This document shows, in pieces, positions 1 through 12,046 of a stretch of 64,000 bases of DNA. Under the pieces are notes generated by a model that searched no databases, was not told the origin of the DNA, and was given only the letters and a program-made list of their open reading frames with translations. Location: assembly GCA_028698335.1 (NCBI GenBank), contig JAQVDP010000004.1, positions 208,350-272,349 on the forward strand, written 5' to 3'. Positions within the stretch are counted from its first letter, which is position 1; every line of letters begins with the position of its first letter. The DNA is from Nevskiales bacterium (GTDB lineage: Bacteria; Pseudomonadota; Gammaproteobacteria; Nevskiales; Nevskiaceae). The position numbers and the translations under genes are program-made.

Positions 1-71
1 CCGCCGCCGCCGCAGGCGGTCAGCATCATGGCAGCACCGGCGATCGCCAGAAGCTTGTTGTGAGAGTTCAT
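1..71 (-). CDS. Lipoprotein N-terminus (partial, runs off window)
   Basis: Only the first 23 codons are visible. They read as a bacterial lipoprotein signal peptide: a short start with one Lys (MNSHNK), a hydrophobic core (LLAIAGAAMM), then the lipobox LTAC followed by a Gly run. The Cys at residue 20 would be lipidated and the protein anchored in a membrane after LspA cleavage. The gene lies 124 bases downstream of the TonB-dependent receptor on the same strand, so the two may form a pair in which the lipoprotein is a surface or periplasmic partner of the receptor; that is inference. The mature domain is outside the window and its function is unknown. Confidence 0.75.
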   Translation of the reverse strand, partial: MNSHNKLLAIAGAAMMLTACGGG

Positions 72-195
72 CGCTGATTCCATCGTTCAGGTTTGAAGGG
101 TCCGCGTATTTCGCGACATGAAAATGACAGTAGTGAGACAGTCCCGAGTCGGAGACAGCGCCGGTTCCGGCACGCTCTCCGCCCGTTCTTCGGAG

Positions 196-3195
196 TTAGA
201 AATCCATCGAATAGCCGAGCGAGAACTCGATACCCTTGCGATAGCTTTCGATCACCCGACCGCCCTGGGTGTATTCGGTCTTCGCATCGAGCAGGTTCTT
301 CGCCTTGAACTTGACCTTGCCCGAATCGCCGACTTGCTTTTCGTAGTTGATGTTCACCAACAGCCGGCCCGCTTCCATGATGCTGGGCTGGTTGCGCGTG
401 ACGACGTCGATGCGATCGTCGAAGTAATTCAGCAACAGCGTCGCCTTCTGACCGGATGTGTAGTGGTCGTAGTTCAGCTGCAGATTCGCGAGGAACGGGG
501 ACTGCCCCTGCAGATCGCGCTTCGGGTCGATCTCGAGACGCTGCCCGACGTCGTCGAGCGTGATCTCGGAGGAGATCAGCGCGACGTTACCGCTCAGCGA
601 CAGGCCATGATCCAGTCCGTCGAACAGGGTCTTGCTGGCATCGAGCTCGATGCCCGAGACCTTGGCCGCCTCGTTGTTGCGGAAGGTCAGTGCACTGGTT
701 GCCGAGCCCGAGCCGTCCGCGACGGAACGCTCCATCGGGTCGGAGATGTCCTTGTAGAACAGCGCCAGTGACGCGCTGTCCTTGTCGCCGAAGTAGTACT
801 CGGCGCGGAAGTCGAAGTTGTCGATGGTCGACGCGACACAGGTCGGGCATCCGATGTACTCGCGACCGTTCTCGTCGTAGAAGCGGGACGGCGCGAGTTC
901 GGTGATGTTCGGGCGCGAAACCGTCGCACTGTAGCCCCCGCGGAACTGCCAGTCGTCACCAAGGCGATAGATCACGGCGACTGCCGGCAACACCTCGTTC
1001 GACTCCTGCGACACCGGGCTGTTCGGGGCGTTCGGGAAGTCGAGGTCGAGCGAGAAATCGTCCTTGCGGACGCCGGCGACGACCGTCAGCGCTTCGCCAA
1101 AGGACGTCTCGCTGTTGACGTAGGCTGCGGTGGAAGTCTGCTCGGCGGTATACGAGTCGGTCGAAGCCGACCGCGCGTTGAGACGGAATGCGTCGTTCTC
1201 GAAGTTCTCGCGTGTCAGCAGCGACTCGAGATCCTGGTTCAGGTCGATCGGATTGGAACCCTGGCGCACACCGAGCCGGACCAGTTCGACATCACGATCG
1301 CGGGTATTGGCCAGCACGCCGAACTTGAAGTTGGTGTCGATCGAGTCGCTGAACGTGATCGGCAGCGAATAGTCCAGACCGAAGTCGAGCCCGTCCTCGG
1401 TCAGGTCCGCATAGCTGCGCTCGACCGTTGAGATCGCAAGGCTGTCACCCAGATAGAGATAGCTGCGACGGTCCGGCGAATAACGGCTGGTCTGTGAGAC
1501 GCCAGCGCGCCACTCGAGCTTGTGGTCGTTGAACAGGAATACCGAGCCCTCGAACTGCTGCGCGAGGAACTGTCGCTCGACCCACTCCAGCGTCACCTCG
1601 GTGAAGTTGTTGCCTTCGTTCTTGTCGAAGCCCGACTCGACCGAGGTACGGTCCTCGGAGTCACGCAGGATGATGGTCTTGCCGCTGACGCTCCAGCCGG
1701 CGTTGGCCTCATAGCCGGCGTACAGATAGGCGTTGACCGCGGTGCTGACCACATCCCAGCTGTAGTCGGACGCGCGATCGAGGTCGTCGATGCTCGCATC
1801 CTGGCGCGACGAAGTCTTCTGGTCGTACGACACCGAGCCATAGAGGCCCAGTGCGCCGCTGTCGAGTTCGAACGGACGGCCCAGCGTGTAGGAGAGACCG
1901 AAGTTCGGATTCGCCGTGGTGGTCTTCGGGTTGTAGATGTTCGGCAGCATCGCCGCGAGCGCGGCCGCCTGCTGCTGGGTCACGCAGTCCTGTTGGCCCT
2001 CGATCTGACAGATGCTGAAACGCCGACCGCCGTTGGTCGCCGCCCGCACCGCACCCGGAAGTTCGCGCAGGCCGTCGTCGAAGCCGAAGAAGTCGGAATC
2101 ACTGCCTTCGTAGGTATCGATGGTGTCGCCGGTCACGCCGGTGACGTAGCCGCCGGTGACCGACAGGCGATTGACCGGCTCCTCCGGCATGCCGCGGGTG
2201 GTCATGCGGATGATGCCGCCGGTGGTTTCGCCCGGCAGATCGGCCGAGAAGTTCTTCTGGATCTCAATTCCACCGAGAATCTCCGACGGAAACAGATCCA
2301 GCTGCACATCGCGACGGAACGGATCGGTGCTCGGCATCAGGTTGCCGTTGAGCGTGGCCGAGATATAGCGGCCGTCGAGTCCGCGCACGACCGCGTAGCG
2401 ATCTCCGGTCACCGAGATGCCGACGATGCGCTTGAGCGACGCGGCGACATCGCTGTCGCCGAAACGCAGCAGGTCGTCGAGGCTGATCGCGTCGGTCACC
2501 GCGGTCGACATCCGCTCGACCTCTACGGTGGACGTCGCCGGCTTGTACGACCCGACGACCAGCACTTCCTCGACCGCACCGGCAACGTCCGGACCGCTGT
2601 CGGCCGTCCGCAACGTGATGTTGGCTTCGACGCCGACGTTGGCGACCACGCGGAAGCCGTCCTGAACGGCCGTCTCGTAGTCCGGGTGCGAAACCTTCAG
2701 CGTATAGACGCCGCGCGGAACCTCGAGCTTGAACGCGCCGACGTCGTCGGTCGTGGTCGACAGGCCAAGCTCGTCGATGCTCACGGTCGCCCCGGCGACC
2801 GCGAAGGTTCCGGTGTTGGTCACATAGCCGCTGACCACGCCGGGAGCGCCGGCCTCGCCTTCGGCGTAGGTCTCGATCGCGATTTCCGGTTCTTCATTGA
2901 ACGTCGCGAAGGTCACGCTGATGTCGGCGTTCTGGCCTTCAGCGACACTGAAGCTGTACTCGGCGAGCGTGGCGCCGCGCTTCTGCAGCAGCAACCGGTG
3001 GTCGCCCGCACCCAGCTCGTGTACCAGGTTGCCCTGACCGCCTGTCGTTCCGACATTGCTGCCGTCGAGTTCAACCTCGACGCCCTTGAGCGGATTCGCC
3101 CCGAGAAAGGTGTACAGCTGCAACTCTGCGGCCAGTGCATTGTGTGCGGTCAGCAACATGGCCAGGACGAGGACGAACTTCGACGCGATCTTCAT
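196..3195 (-). CDS. TonB-dependent outer-membrane receptor with N-terminal accessory domains
   Basis: 999 residues. A signal peptide (residues 1-22, ending NALA) is followed by a small beta-rich domain resembling PEGA/carbohydrate-binding folds (about 23-105) and a carboxypeptidase-regulatory-like domain (about 117-200, with GVVSGYVTNTGTFAVAGATV). A TonB-box-like EEVLVVGS lies near 208-216, then the plug (VVRGLDGRY, ETTGGIIRM) and a beta-barrel ending in a terminal Phe typical of BAM substrates. It should import a large or scarce ligand across the outer membrane using TonB energy. The ligand cannot be told. Two N-terminal domains before the plug are more than the usual single signalling or regulatory domain. 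The start is the only Met giving a proper signal peptide. A lipoprotein gene follows. Confidence 0.9.
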   Translation of the reverse strand: MKIASKFVLVLAMLLTAHNALAAELQLYTFLGANPLKGVEVELDGSNVGTTGGQGNLVHELGAGDHRLLLQKRGATLAEYSFSVAEGQNADISVTFATFNEEPEIAIETYAEGEAGAPGVVSGYVTNTGTFAVAGATVSIDELGLSTTTDDVGAFKLEVPRGVYTLKVSHPDYETAVQDGFRVVANVGVEANITLRTADSGPDVAGAVEEVLVVGSYKPATSTVEVERMSTAVTDAISLDDLLRFGDSDVAASLKRIVGISVTGDRYAVVRGLDGRYISATLNGNLMPSTDPFRRDVQLDLFPSEILGGIEIQKNFSADLPGETTGGIIRMTTRGMPEEPVNRLSVTGGYVTGVTGDTIDTYEGSDSDFFGFDDGLRELPGAVRAATNGGRRFSICQIEGQQDCVTQQQAAALAAMLPNIYNPKTTTANPNFGLSYTLGRPFELDSGALGLYGSVSYDQKTSSRQDASIDDLDRASDYSWDVVSTAVNAYLYAGYEANAGWSVSGKTIILRDSEDRTSVESGFDKNEGNNFTEVTLEWVERQFLAQQFEGSVFLFNDHKLEWRAGVSQTSRYSPDRRSYLYLGDSLAISTVERSYADLTEDGLDFGLDYSLPITFSDSIDTNFKFGVLANTRDRDVELVRLGVRQGSNPIDLNQDLESLLTRENFENDAFRLNARSASTDSYTAEQTSTAAYVNSETSFGEALTVVAGVRKDDFSLDLDFPNAPNSPVSQESNEVLPAVAVIYRLGDDWQFRGGYSATVSRPNITELAPSRFYDENGREYIGCPTCVASTIDNFDFRAEYYFGDKDSASLALFYKDISDPMERSVADGSGSATSALTFRNNEAAKVSGIELDASKTLFDGLDHGLSLSGNVALISSEITLDDVGQRLEIDPKRDLQGQSPFLANLQLNYDHYTSGQKATLLLNYFDDRIDVVTRNQPSIMEAGRLLVNINYEKQVGDSGKVKFKAKNLLDAKTEYTQGGRVIESYRKGIEFSLGYSMDF

Positions 3196-3556
3196 TCAGC
3201 AAAACCCGATGGATCGCACACGTGGCGCCCGGCGCTACGAGCAAGCGTTGGCCGCTACGCGTACGGATGTGGACGTGACCGGGGATTGGCGAGTCGGAGG
3301 TATGGCGTCTATGACCGTTTGGCGTCACGCCGTGACGGCGTGGCCACCCCTGACCATAGGGCGCTGTCGATTCCCCCGAAAGACGTCGTCACCCGGACCC
3401 GAGTTCAATTCGCGGGCGAGGCTACGCGTCGAGGATGACGGTAATGTGACCGTTTGATTTGGGAATGATGACAGCCACAACACAGCTGCAATATGTCGCC
3501 GCCGCTTCAGGCCGACGTCCGCGACGCCGGCGCGCCACCGCAGCGGGGGCGATGGG
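3196..3556. other. 361-base intergenic region with two inverted repeats
   Basis: This lies upstream of the TonB-dependent receptor and downstream of ispF, both on the minus strand. I see no credible gene. It holds a perfect 7-base inverted repeat with a one-base centre at 3323-3337 (CGTCACG-C-CGTGACG) and a 5-base inverted repeat with a 6-base spacer at 3438-3453 (ACGGT...ACCGT). Both sit where a regulator of the receptor could bind, about 130 and 245 bases before its start codon. I could not pick out a convincing -35/-10 pair. The operator reading is inference. Confidence 0.4.
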
Positions 3557-4069
3557 CTAGCGCCGGAGCAGCAGCACGACGGCGTGCGCCGCGATGCCTT
3601 CCTTGCGGCCGACCGCGTCGAGGCGCTCGTGGGTCGTGGCCTTGACGTTGACCTGCCCCACGCTCGCGCCAAGATCGCCTGCCAGACAGTCGCGCATCGC
3701 CGGGACGAACGCCGCCACCCGCGGCGCCTGCGCGATCAGGGTCAGATCCGCGTTGCCGAAGCGATACCCCGCATCGCCAACCCTGCCAACGACTTCACGC
3801 AGCAGCACACGGCTGTCGACCCCTTGGTAACGCGGATCCGTATCAGGGAAGAAGTGGCCGATATCCCCCAGCGCCGCCGCGCCGAGCAGGGCATCGCACA
3901 GCGCATGAATGAGAACATCGCCGTCGGAGTGCGCGACGATCCGATAGGGGCACTCGATATGGACACCGCCGAGGACGACGCCCGCCCCGGCTTCCAGCCG
4001 GTGGACGTCATAACCGTGTCCGATCCGGAACGGCGGAATCGACTGCGGGTCCGGCACGGTGGTGTTCAA
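3557..4069 (-). CDS. ispF: 2-C-methyl-D-erythritol 2,4-cyclodiphosphate synthase
   Basis: 170 residues, usual family length. Converts CDP-methylerythritol 2-phosphate to the cyclic diphosphate with loss of CMP in the cytosolic MEP isoprenoid pathway. The metal-site motif GHGYDVHRL is at residues 18-26, HSDGDVLIHALCDALLGA follows at about 48-65, and the substrate loop GDIGHFFPDTDP at about 69-80. NVKATTHERLDAVGRKEGI is the conserved C-terminal motif. Its start overlaps the ispD stop by 4 bases (ATGA), which implies translational coupling with the enzyme two steps upstream in the pathway. Last gene of the ispD-ispF pair. Confidence 0.97.
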   Translation of the reverse strand: MNTTVPDPQSIPPFRIGHGYDVHRLEAGAGVVLGGVHIECPYRIVAHSDGDVLIHALCDALLGAAALGDIGHFFPDTDPRYQGVDSRVLLREVVGRVGDAGYRFGNADLTLIAQAPRVAAFVPAMRDCLAGDLGASVGQVNVKATTHERLDAVGRKEGIAAHAVVLLLRR

Positions 4070-4857
4070 CGTTCTGCCCCCTTGATGCCCGGCCCCGGCG
4101 CGGCGGGCGCAACGCGCGGTTGCGCGCCTTCGGCACCGTCGCCGCGCAGCCAGAACGCGGCAAGCGCCAGATCCTCAGGATAGGTGACTTTGAGATTGGA
4201 CGCCCGTCCCTCCACCAGCAACGGATGATGGCCGTCCATCTCCATCGCGCTGGCTTCGTCGGTGACGCGCGGATCGTCCACCCGTCGCCGCAACGCATCC
4301 ATCAGATCGGCGAGGCCGAACAGCTGCGGCGTCTGTGCGCGCCACAGGCGACTCCGATCCTCCGTGCCGATGACCCGCTGCCCGTCGGCGCGCTTGACCG
4401 TGTCACTGACCGGGATCGCGAGCAACGCTCCGCTCGAATCCAGCATGCCGTCGCGCAGGCGTTCGATCTCGTCGAGCGTCACACAGGGCCGGGCCGCGTC
4501 ATGGACGAGCACCCGCACCGATTCGGCCCCGGCACTGAGCGCCTCGACGCGTTGCAGGCCCGCCAGCACGGACACGGACCGTTCCCGGCCGCCGACGGCG
4601 ACATGCAGACGCGGATGACGTGCAATCGGCAAGGTCGCGAAAGCGGCATCGCGTTCGGCCAGCACCACGACCACACCGTCGATCCACTCTGCCGCCAGCA
4701 GAACTCCGAGACTCCATTCCATCACGGCCCGCCCGAGCAGCGGCAGATATTGCTTGGGTTGCTCGCTGCGCATGCGCGTGCCGCCGCCGGCCGCCGGCAA
4801 CACCGCCCAGTAGCGCGGTGTGGCGCTGCTCTCAGAGGGTCTGGATTCGGTGGACAT
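4066..4857 (-). CDS. ispD: 2-C-methyl-D-erythritol 4-phosphate cytidylyltransferase
   Basis: 263 residues from the Met at 4857 (MSTESRP). The open frame extends 18 codons further but that part is basic and not family-like. Forms CDP-methylerythritol from MEP and CTP. The N-terminal nucleotide-binding motif AVLPAAGGGTRMRSEQPKQY is clear, as are VHDAARPCV (metal-binding Asp) and TDEASAMEMDG near the C-terminus. It ends in an overlap with ispF and is preceded by ftsB, the usual gammaproteobacterial ftsB-ispD-ispF order. The C-terminal tail after RASNLKVTYPEDLALA is about 30 residues longer than in E. coli and Pro/Ala-rich. Confidence 0.96.
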   Translation of the reverse strand: MSTESRPSESSATPRYWAVLPAAGGGTRMRSEQPKQYLPLLGRAVMEWSLGVLLAAEWIDGVVVVLAERDAAFATLPIARHPRLHVAVGGRERSVSVLAGLQRVEALSAGAESVRVLVHDAARPCVTLDEIERLRDGMLDSSGALLAIPVSDTVKRADGQRVIGTEDRSRLWRAQTPQLFGLADLMDALRRRVDDPRVTDEASAMEMDGHHPLLVEGRASNLKVTYPEDLALAAFWLRGDGAEGAQPRVAPAAPGPGIKGAER

Positions 4858-4945
4858 GATTCGGAAACGCTCGGATCGCCGGCGATGTCGCGGTGCCGCC
4901 CATGCGCCCATCCATCAGGACCCGCGCAACCGCCACAACCGGCAC

Positions 4946-5227
4946 CTACGGCGTCACCACGAGGTAGAAGGTCTCGCCCTCGCGGATCATGCCCAGCGTC
5001 GTCCGCGCTCGCGCCTCGATCGCGGCGACACCGGAACCGAGATCACGCACCTCGGCGTCCAGCGCCGCATTGCGCGTTCGCATCTGCTCGTTGTCATGAT
5101 TCAGGGCACGCACCTGCTGCTTGAGCTGGTGGGTGTGCGCGACGCCGCCATCGGCGATCCACAGGCGCCACTGCAGGACCACGAGCAGGACGCTGAGGAT
5201 GCCGATGACGACGTTGCGGCCGTTCAT
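4946..5227 (-). CDS. ftsB: Cell division protein FtsB
   Basis: 93 residues. Bitopic inner-membrane protein of the FtsQLB divisome subcomplex. One N-terminal transmembrane helix (residues about 6-24, VVIGILSVLLVVLQWRLW) is followed by a coiled coil (about 33-65, rich in Gln, Asn and Leu) and the conserved end ARTTLGMIREGETFYLVV. Septum formation FtsB proteins keep this Arg/Gly-Met-Glu-Phe pattern. The gene lies 16 bases downstream of eno and upstream of ispD, the classical context. Confidence 0.95.
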   Translation of the reverse strand: MNGRNVVIGILSVLLVVLQWRLWIADGGVAHTHQLKQQVRALNHDNEQMRTRNAALDAEVRDLGSGVAAIEARARTTLGMIREGETFYLVVTP

Positions 5228-5243
5228 AGCGGGATCTTACCGC

Positions 5244-6575
<1,332 letters not shown>

Positions 6576-6604
6576 CTACTGTTTATGGAGTGAAGAACTC
6601 TCGT

Positions 6605-6633
6605 ATTTTAGAACCGATCGGCCCAAGCGTCAC
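6605..6633 (-). promoter_or_regulatory. Probable sigma-70 promoter of eno
   Basis: On the minus strand GTGACG (6628-6633) and TAAAAT (6605-6610) are separated by 17 bases, matching four and five of six consensus positions. It lies about 45 bases before the eno start codon. eno-ftsB-ispD-ispF could all be read from it, since the gaps between them are short. Confidence 0.55.
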
Positions 6634-6758
6634 GACAGCGCCAACTGAGGGATCCTCCTGCTACCGGCGCGCATCTTGCGTAAGCACTACGCCGACGCTC
6701 CGCGGCGACTTTTCGTACGCGCAGCGTCGAACGACAGAACAGTTCCTGGGGAAAGACC

Positions 6759-9359
6759 ATGATTGCCTGCACCACCCCGCTGCGCGCCCGCGCGGCATCG
6801 CTGGGGCTTATCGCCTCACTCGTCTGCACGTCCGCGTTCGCGATCCCTGAACGCAAGGCGGCGGTCGGCGATCTGCTGGCGCGCCTGCAGCAGAACACCG
6901 GCGGCGCGTTGGCCGATTCACGCCTTGCCGCCAATCAATACCTGGCGCTGTCCACGCTCAGCGCGTTGCCGCTGATGGCCGACAACCCGGTCGACACACC
7001 GCTGGCGCGCGCGCTCGGCTTCCTGTCGATCTACGGCGAACTGGCCGGCGTGCGCGACGCCACACGGGAGCTGGTCCAGCAGCGCGTTTCGACCGACAGC
7101 GCCGGCGTCACCCACGTCCACCTCGACCAGATGCACCAGGGGCTGCCGGTGTTCGGCGCCCGCCTGGTCGTGCATATGAACGATTCCGGCATCACCGGTA
7201 TGAGCGGCGTGTTCGTCGACGGTCTGGAGCAGTTGTCGACGCAGCCCGCCCTCAGCGTGGCCACCCTGCGGCAGCACGCACTGGCCGCAAGCCGCAAGCA
7301 TCACCGGCAGGCTGCCCTGCATGTCGAATCGGGTCGCCTCATTGTCTACCGCACCGGCCTGCTCGAAGGCATCGCCGGCAGCAATCACCTCGCCTACGAG
7401 GCGACCGTCGCCGGCGCCGCCGGGCAGGCGGTGCGCGAACGGGTGATCGTTGACGCCAATACCGGTGCCGTCCTCAACCGGATCGACCAGATCCACCGCG
7501 TGCTCAACCGCGAGATCTTCACGCCGACGATGGACGTCCCGCCGGTCCTGACCGAGGGTAGCCTGCTGGCACCGGCCGACCCGCCGTTCGCCGGCGACGT
7601 CGCCGGCTCCTCACGCACGCTCAACCTACCGACGGACAACCTCTACATCTTCGCCGGCGGCACCTACGCGCTGTACCAGAACCTGTTCGGCCGCGAAGGC
7701 TACGACGACGGCGCGATCCCGCCGGAGGAACAGATCCAGCGCAGCGTCTACCTGATCAACGAAAACTGCCCCAATGCCTACTGGGATGGCACCTCGACCA
7801 ACTACTGCCCGGGCTTCGACGCCGACGACGTGGTCAGTCACGAGTGGAGCCACGCGTATACCGAATACACGCACGGCCTGGTGTATCAGTACCAGTCCGG
7901 CGCGCTGAACGAGTCGTACTCCGACATCTTCGGCGAGGCCTACGATCTGGTGAACGGCATCGAAGGCATCCTCGGGGCGACCCTGACCGAAGGCGAGTAC
8001 TTCGAGAACGGCGGCAGCCGCTGGGTGCTCGGCGAAGACCTCAGTGAAGTTGCCGCCGGACTGCTGCTGCGCGACATGTGGGACCCGGACAACTTCGGCG
8101 TCAATGTGCCATTGGTCGGGCTGCAGATCCTCGGAACCCCCTCTCCGGGCAGCGTCATCACCTCCGAGAACTACTATTGCGGCACCGGCGACAACGGCGG
8201 GGTTCATACCAACTCCGGGGTCCCCAACCATGCGTTCGCGATGCTCGTCGACGGCAAGAGCTTCAACGGCGTGGATATTCCCGCGATCGGCATGATCAAG
8301 GCGCTGCATATCTACTTCCAGGCCGAGACGCATTACCAGACGCCGACGACCAACTTCGCGCAGCACGCCGATGCACTCGAACAGTCGTGCCGGGACCTGA
8401 TCGGCCGGCCGCTGAACGATGTCTTCGGGGAGGTTTCCGGCGAGGTCATCACCAGCGCGGACTGCGCCGCGGTGCATGCGGCGATGGTCGCCGTCGAGAT
8501 GCGCGAAGATCCGACCGAGAAATGCGACTACCAACCGGTACTGAAGCCCGAAGCCGAGACGCCGGCGCTGTGCGCCGACGGCGAGGATCCCGAGGCGTAT
8601 TTCTCCGAAACCTGGGAAGGCGGCGCAATTCCCGCTGGCTGGACCCTCGGCAAGAATCTCACCGGCGACTCCGAACCGGAGGTGTTCGCATTTGCCGTCA
8701 GCGATGAACTGCCGGAGCCGCACAGCGGGCACGCCGCGTTCGCGCTCGACAACACCGGCGGCACCTGTGCCGCGGGCGGCGACATTTCCGGATCGTTCTG
8801 GATGGATTCACCGGCCATCACGGTCGACGCAGCCGGCAGCTTCCTGACCTTCACCCACTTCATGCAGTCCGAACAGGGTTACGACGGCGGCAACCTGAAG
8901 TTCAGCCTCAACGGCGGCGACTTCGCGATCGTGCCGGCGGAGGCCTTCACCCACAACGGTCATAGCGGTCAGTTCGAGTCCTCGAGCACCAACACCAACC
9001 CGATGGCCGATGCCGAAGCCTGGACCGGCTCCGACCAGGGCCAGGCCACGGGCAGCTGGGGGCGGACCGTGGTCGATCTCAGCGCACTGGGCGCGGCGGT
9101 CGGCGACAGCCTGCAGTTCCGCTGGGAATTCGGAAACGACGGCTGTGCCGGCAACCTCGGCTGGTACGTCGACGACACCGCCGTCTACAGCTGCAAGGTC
9201 GGCGGCAGCGGCCTGCCGGTCAGCGGCGACGACCCGGTCCCCGACGACGGCGGCAACGGTGGCGGCGGCACCGGCGGCTCGTCCGGCGGCGGCGCCCTGG
9301 GCTGGCTGCTGCTGGGACCGATGCTGGGCCTCGCGCTCGCACGCCGGCGCCGGCACTGA
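6759..9359 (+). CDS. Secreted M4-family (thermolysin-like) metalloprotease with GlyGly-CTERM tail
   Basis: 866 residues. A signal peptide (about 1-30) leads into a FTP/PepSY propeptide (about 110-240, HLDQMHQGLPVFGARLVVHM). The catalytic domain has the zinc motif HEWSH at 361-365 and the third ligand Glu385 in NESYSDIFGE, the same 24-residue spacing as thermolysin, plus the NGGVHTNSGVPNHAF motif near the active site. A C-terminal jelly-roll-like domain follows (about 610-810, ending WYVDDTAVYSC). The last 45 residues are a Gly/Ser-rich linker, a hydrophobic helix (LGWLLLGPMLGLALA) and RRRRH, the tripartite pattern of GlyGly-CTERM proteins, which are type II-secreted and cut by rhombosortase. 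The start follows GGGGAAAG. It is the only plus-strand gene in this stretch and splits eno from kdsA. Confidence 0.94.
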   Translation: MIACTTPLRARAASLGLIASLVCTSAFAIPERKAAVGDLLARLQQNTGGALADSRLAANQYLALSTLSALPLMADNPVDTPLARALGFLSIYGELAGVRDATRELVQQRVSTDSAGVTHVHLDQMHQGLPVFGARLVVHMNDSGITGMSGVFVDGLEQLSTQPALSVATLRQHALAASRKHHRQAALHVESGRLIVYRTGLLEGIAGSNHLAYEATVAGAAGQAVRERVIVDANTGAVLNRIDQIHRVLNREIFTPTMDVPPVLTEGSLLAPADPPFAGDVAGSSRTLNLPTDNLYIFAGGTYALYQNLFGREGYDDGAIPPEEQIQRSVYLINENCPNAYWDGTSTNYCPGFDADDVVSHEWSHAYTEYTHGLVYQYQSGALNESYSDIFGEAYDLVNGIEGILGATLTEGEYFENGGSRWVLGEDLSEVAAGLLLRDMWDPDNFGVNVPLVGLQILGTPSPGSVITSENYYCGTGDNGGVHTNSGVPNHAFAMLVDGKSFNGVDIPAIGMIKALHIYFQAETHYQTPTTNFAQHADALEQSCRDLIGRPLNDVFGEVSGEVITSADCAAVHAAMVAVEMREDPTEKCDYQPVLKPEAETPALCADGEDPEAYFSETWEGGAIPAGWTLGKNLTGDSEPEVFAFAVSDELPEPHSGHAAFALDNTGGTCAAGGDISGSFWMDSPAITVDAAGSFLTFTHFMQSEQGYDGGNLKFSLNGGDFAIVPAEAFTHNGHSGQFESSSTNTNPMADAEAWTGSDQGQATGSWGRTVVDLSALGAAVGDSLQFRWEFGNDGCAGNLGWYVDDTAVYSCKVGGSGLPVSGDDPVPDDGGNGGGGTGGSSGGGALGWLLLGPMLGLALARRRRH

Positions 9360-9373
9360 GCCGTCCGGGCGCA

Positions 9374-9405
9374 AAAAAGGGCCGGTGCATTGCACCGGCC
9401 TTTTT
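9374..9405. terminator. Bidirectional intrinsic terminator
   Basis: A perfect 10-base stem (GGCCGGTGCA / TGCACCGGCC, 9380-9400) is flanked by AAAAAA on the left and TTTTT on the right, so it can stop transcription from both the protease gene and the converging kdsA gene. Confidence 0.9.
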
Positions 9406-9461
9406 ATTTCGATCCCGAGAACAACAGGCGGCGGATCTCTCACCGATCGCCGCAGCTGGAC

Positions 9462-12046
<2,585 letters not shown>

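Noticed and set aside
1522..3438. 638-codon open frame on the plus strand opposite the TonB receptor
   Set aside because: Antisense shadow of a high-G+C gene: protein rich in Arg, Ala, His and Asp with no recognisable domain.
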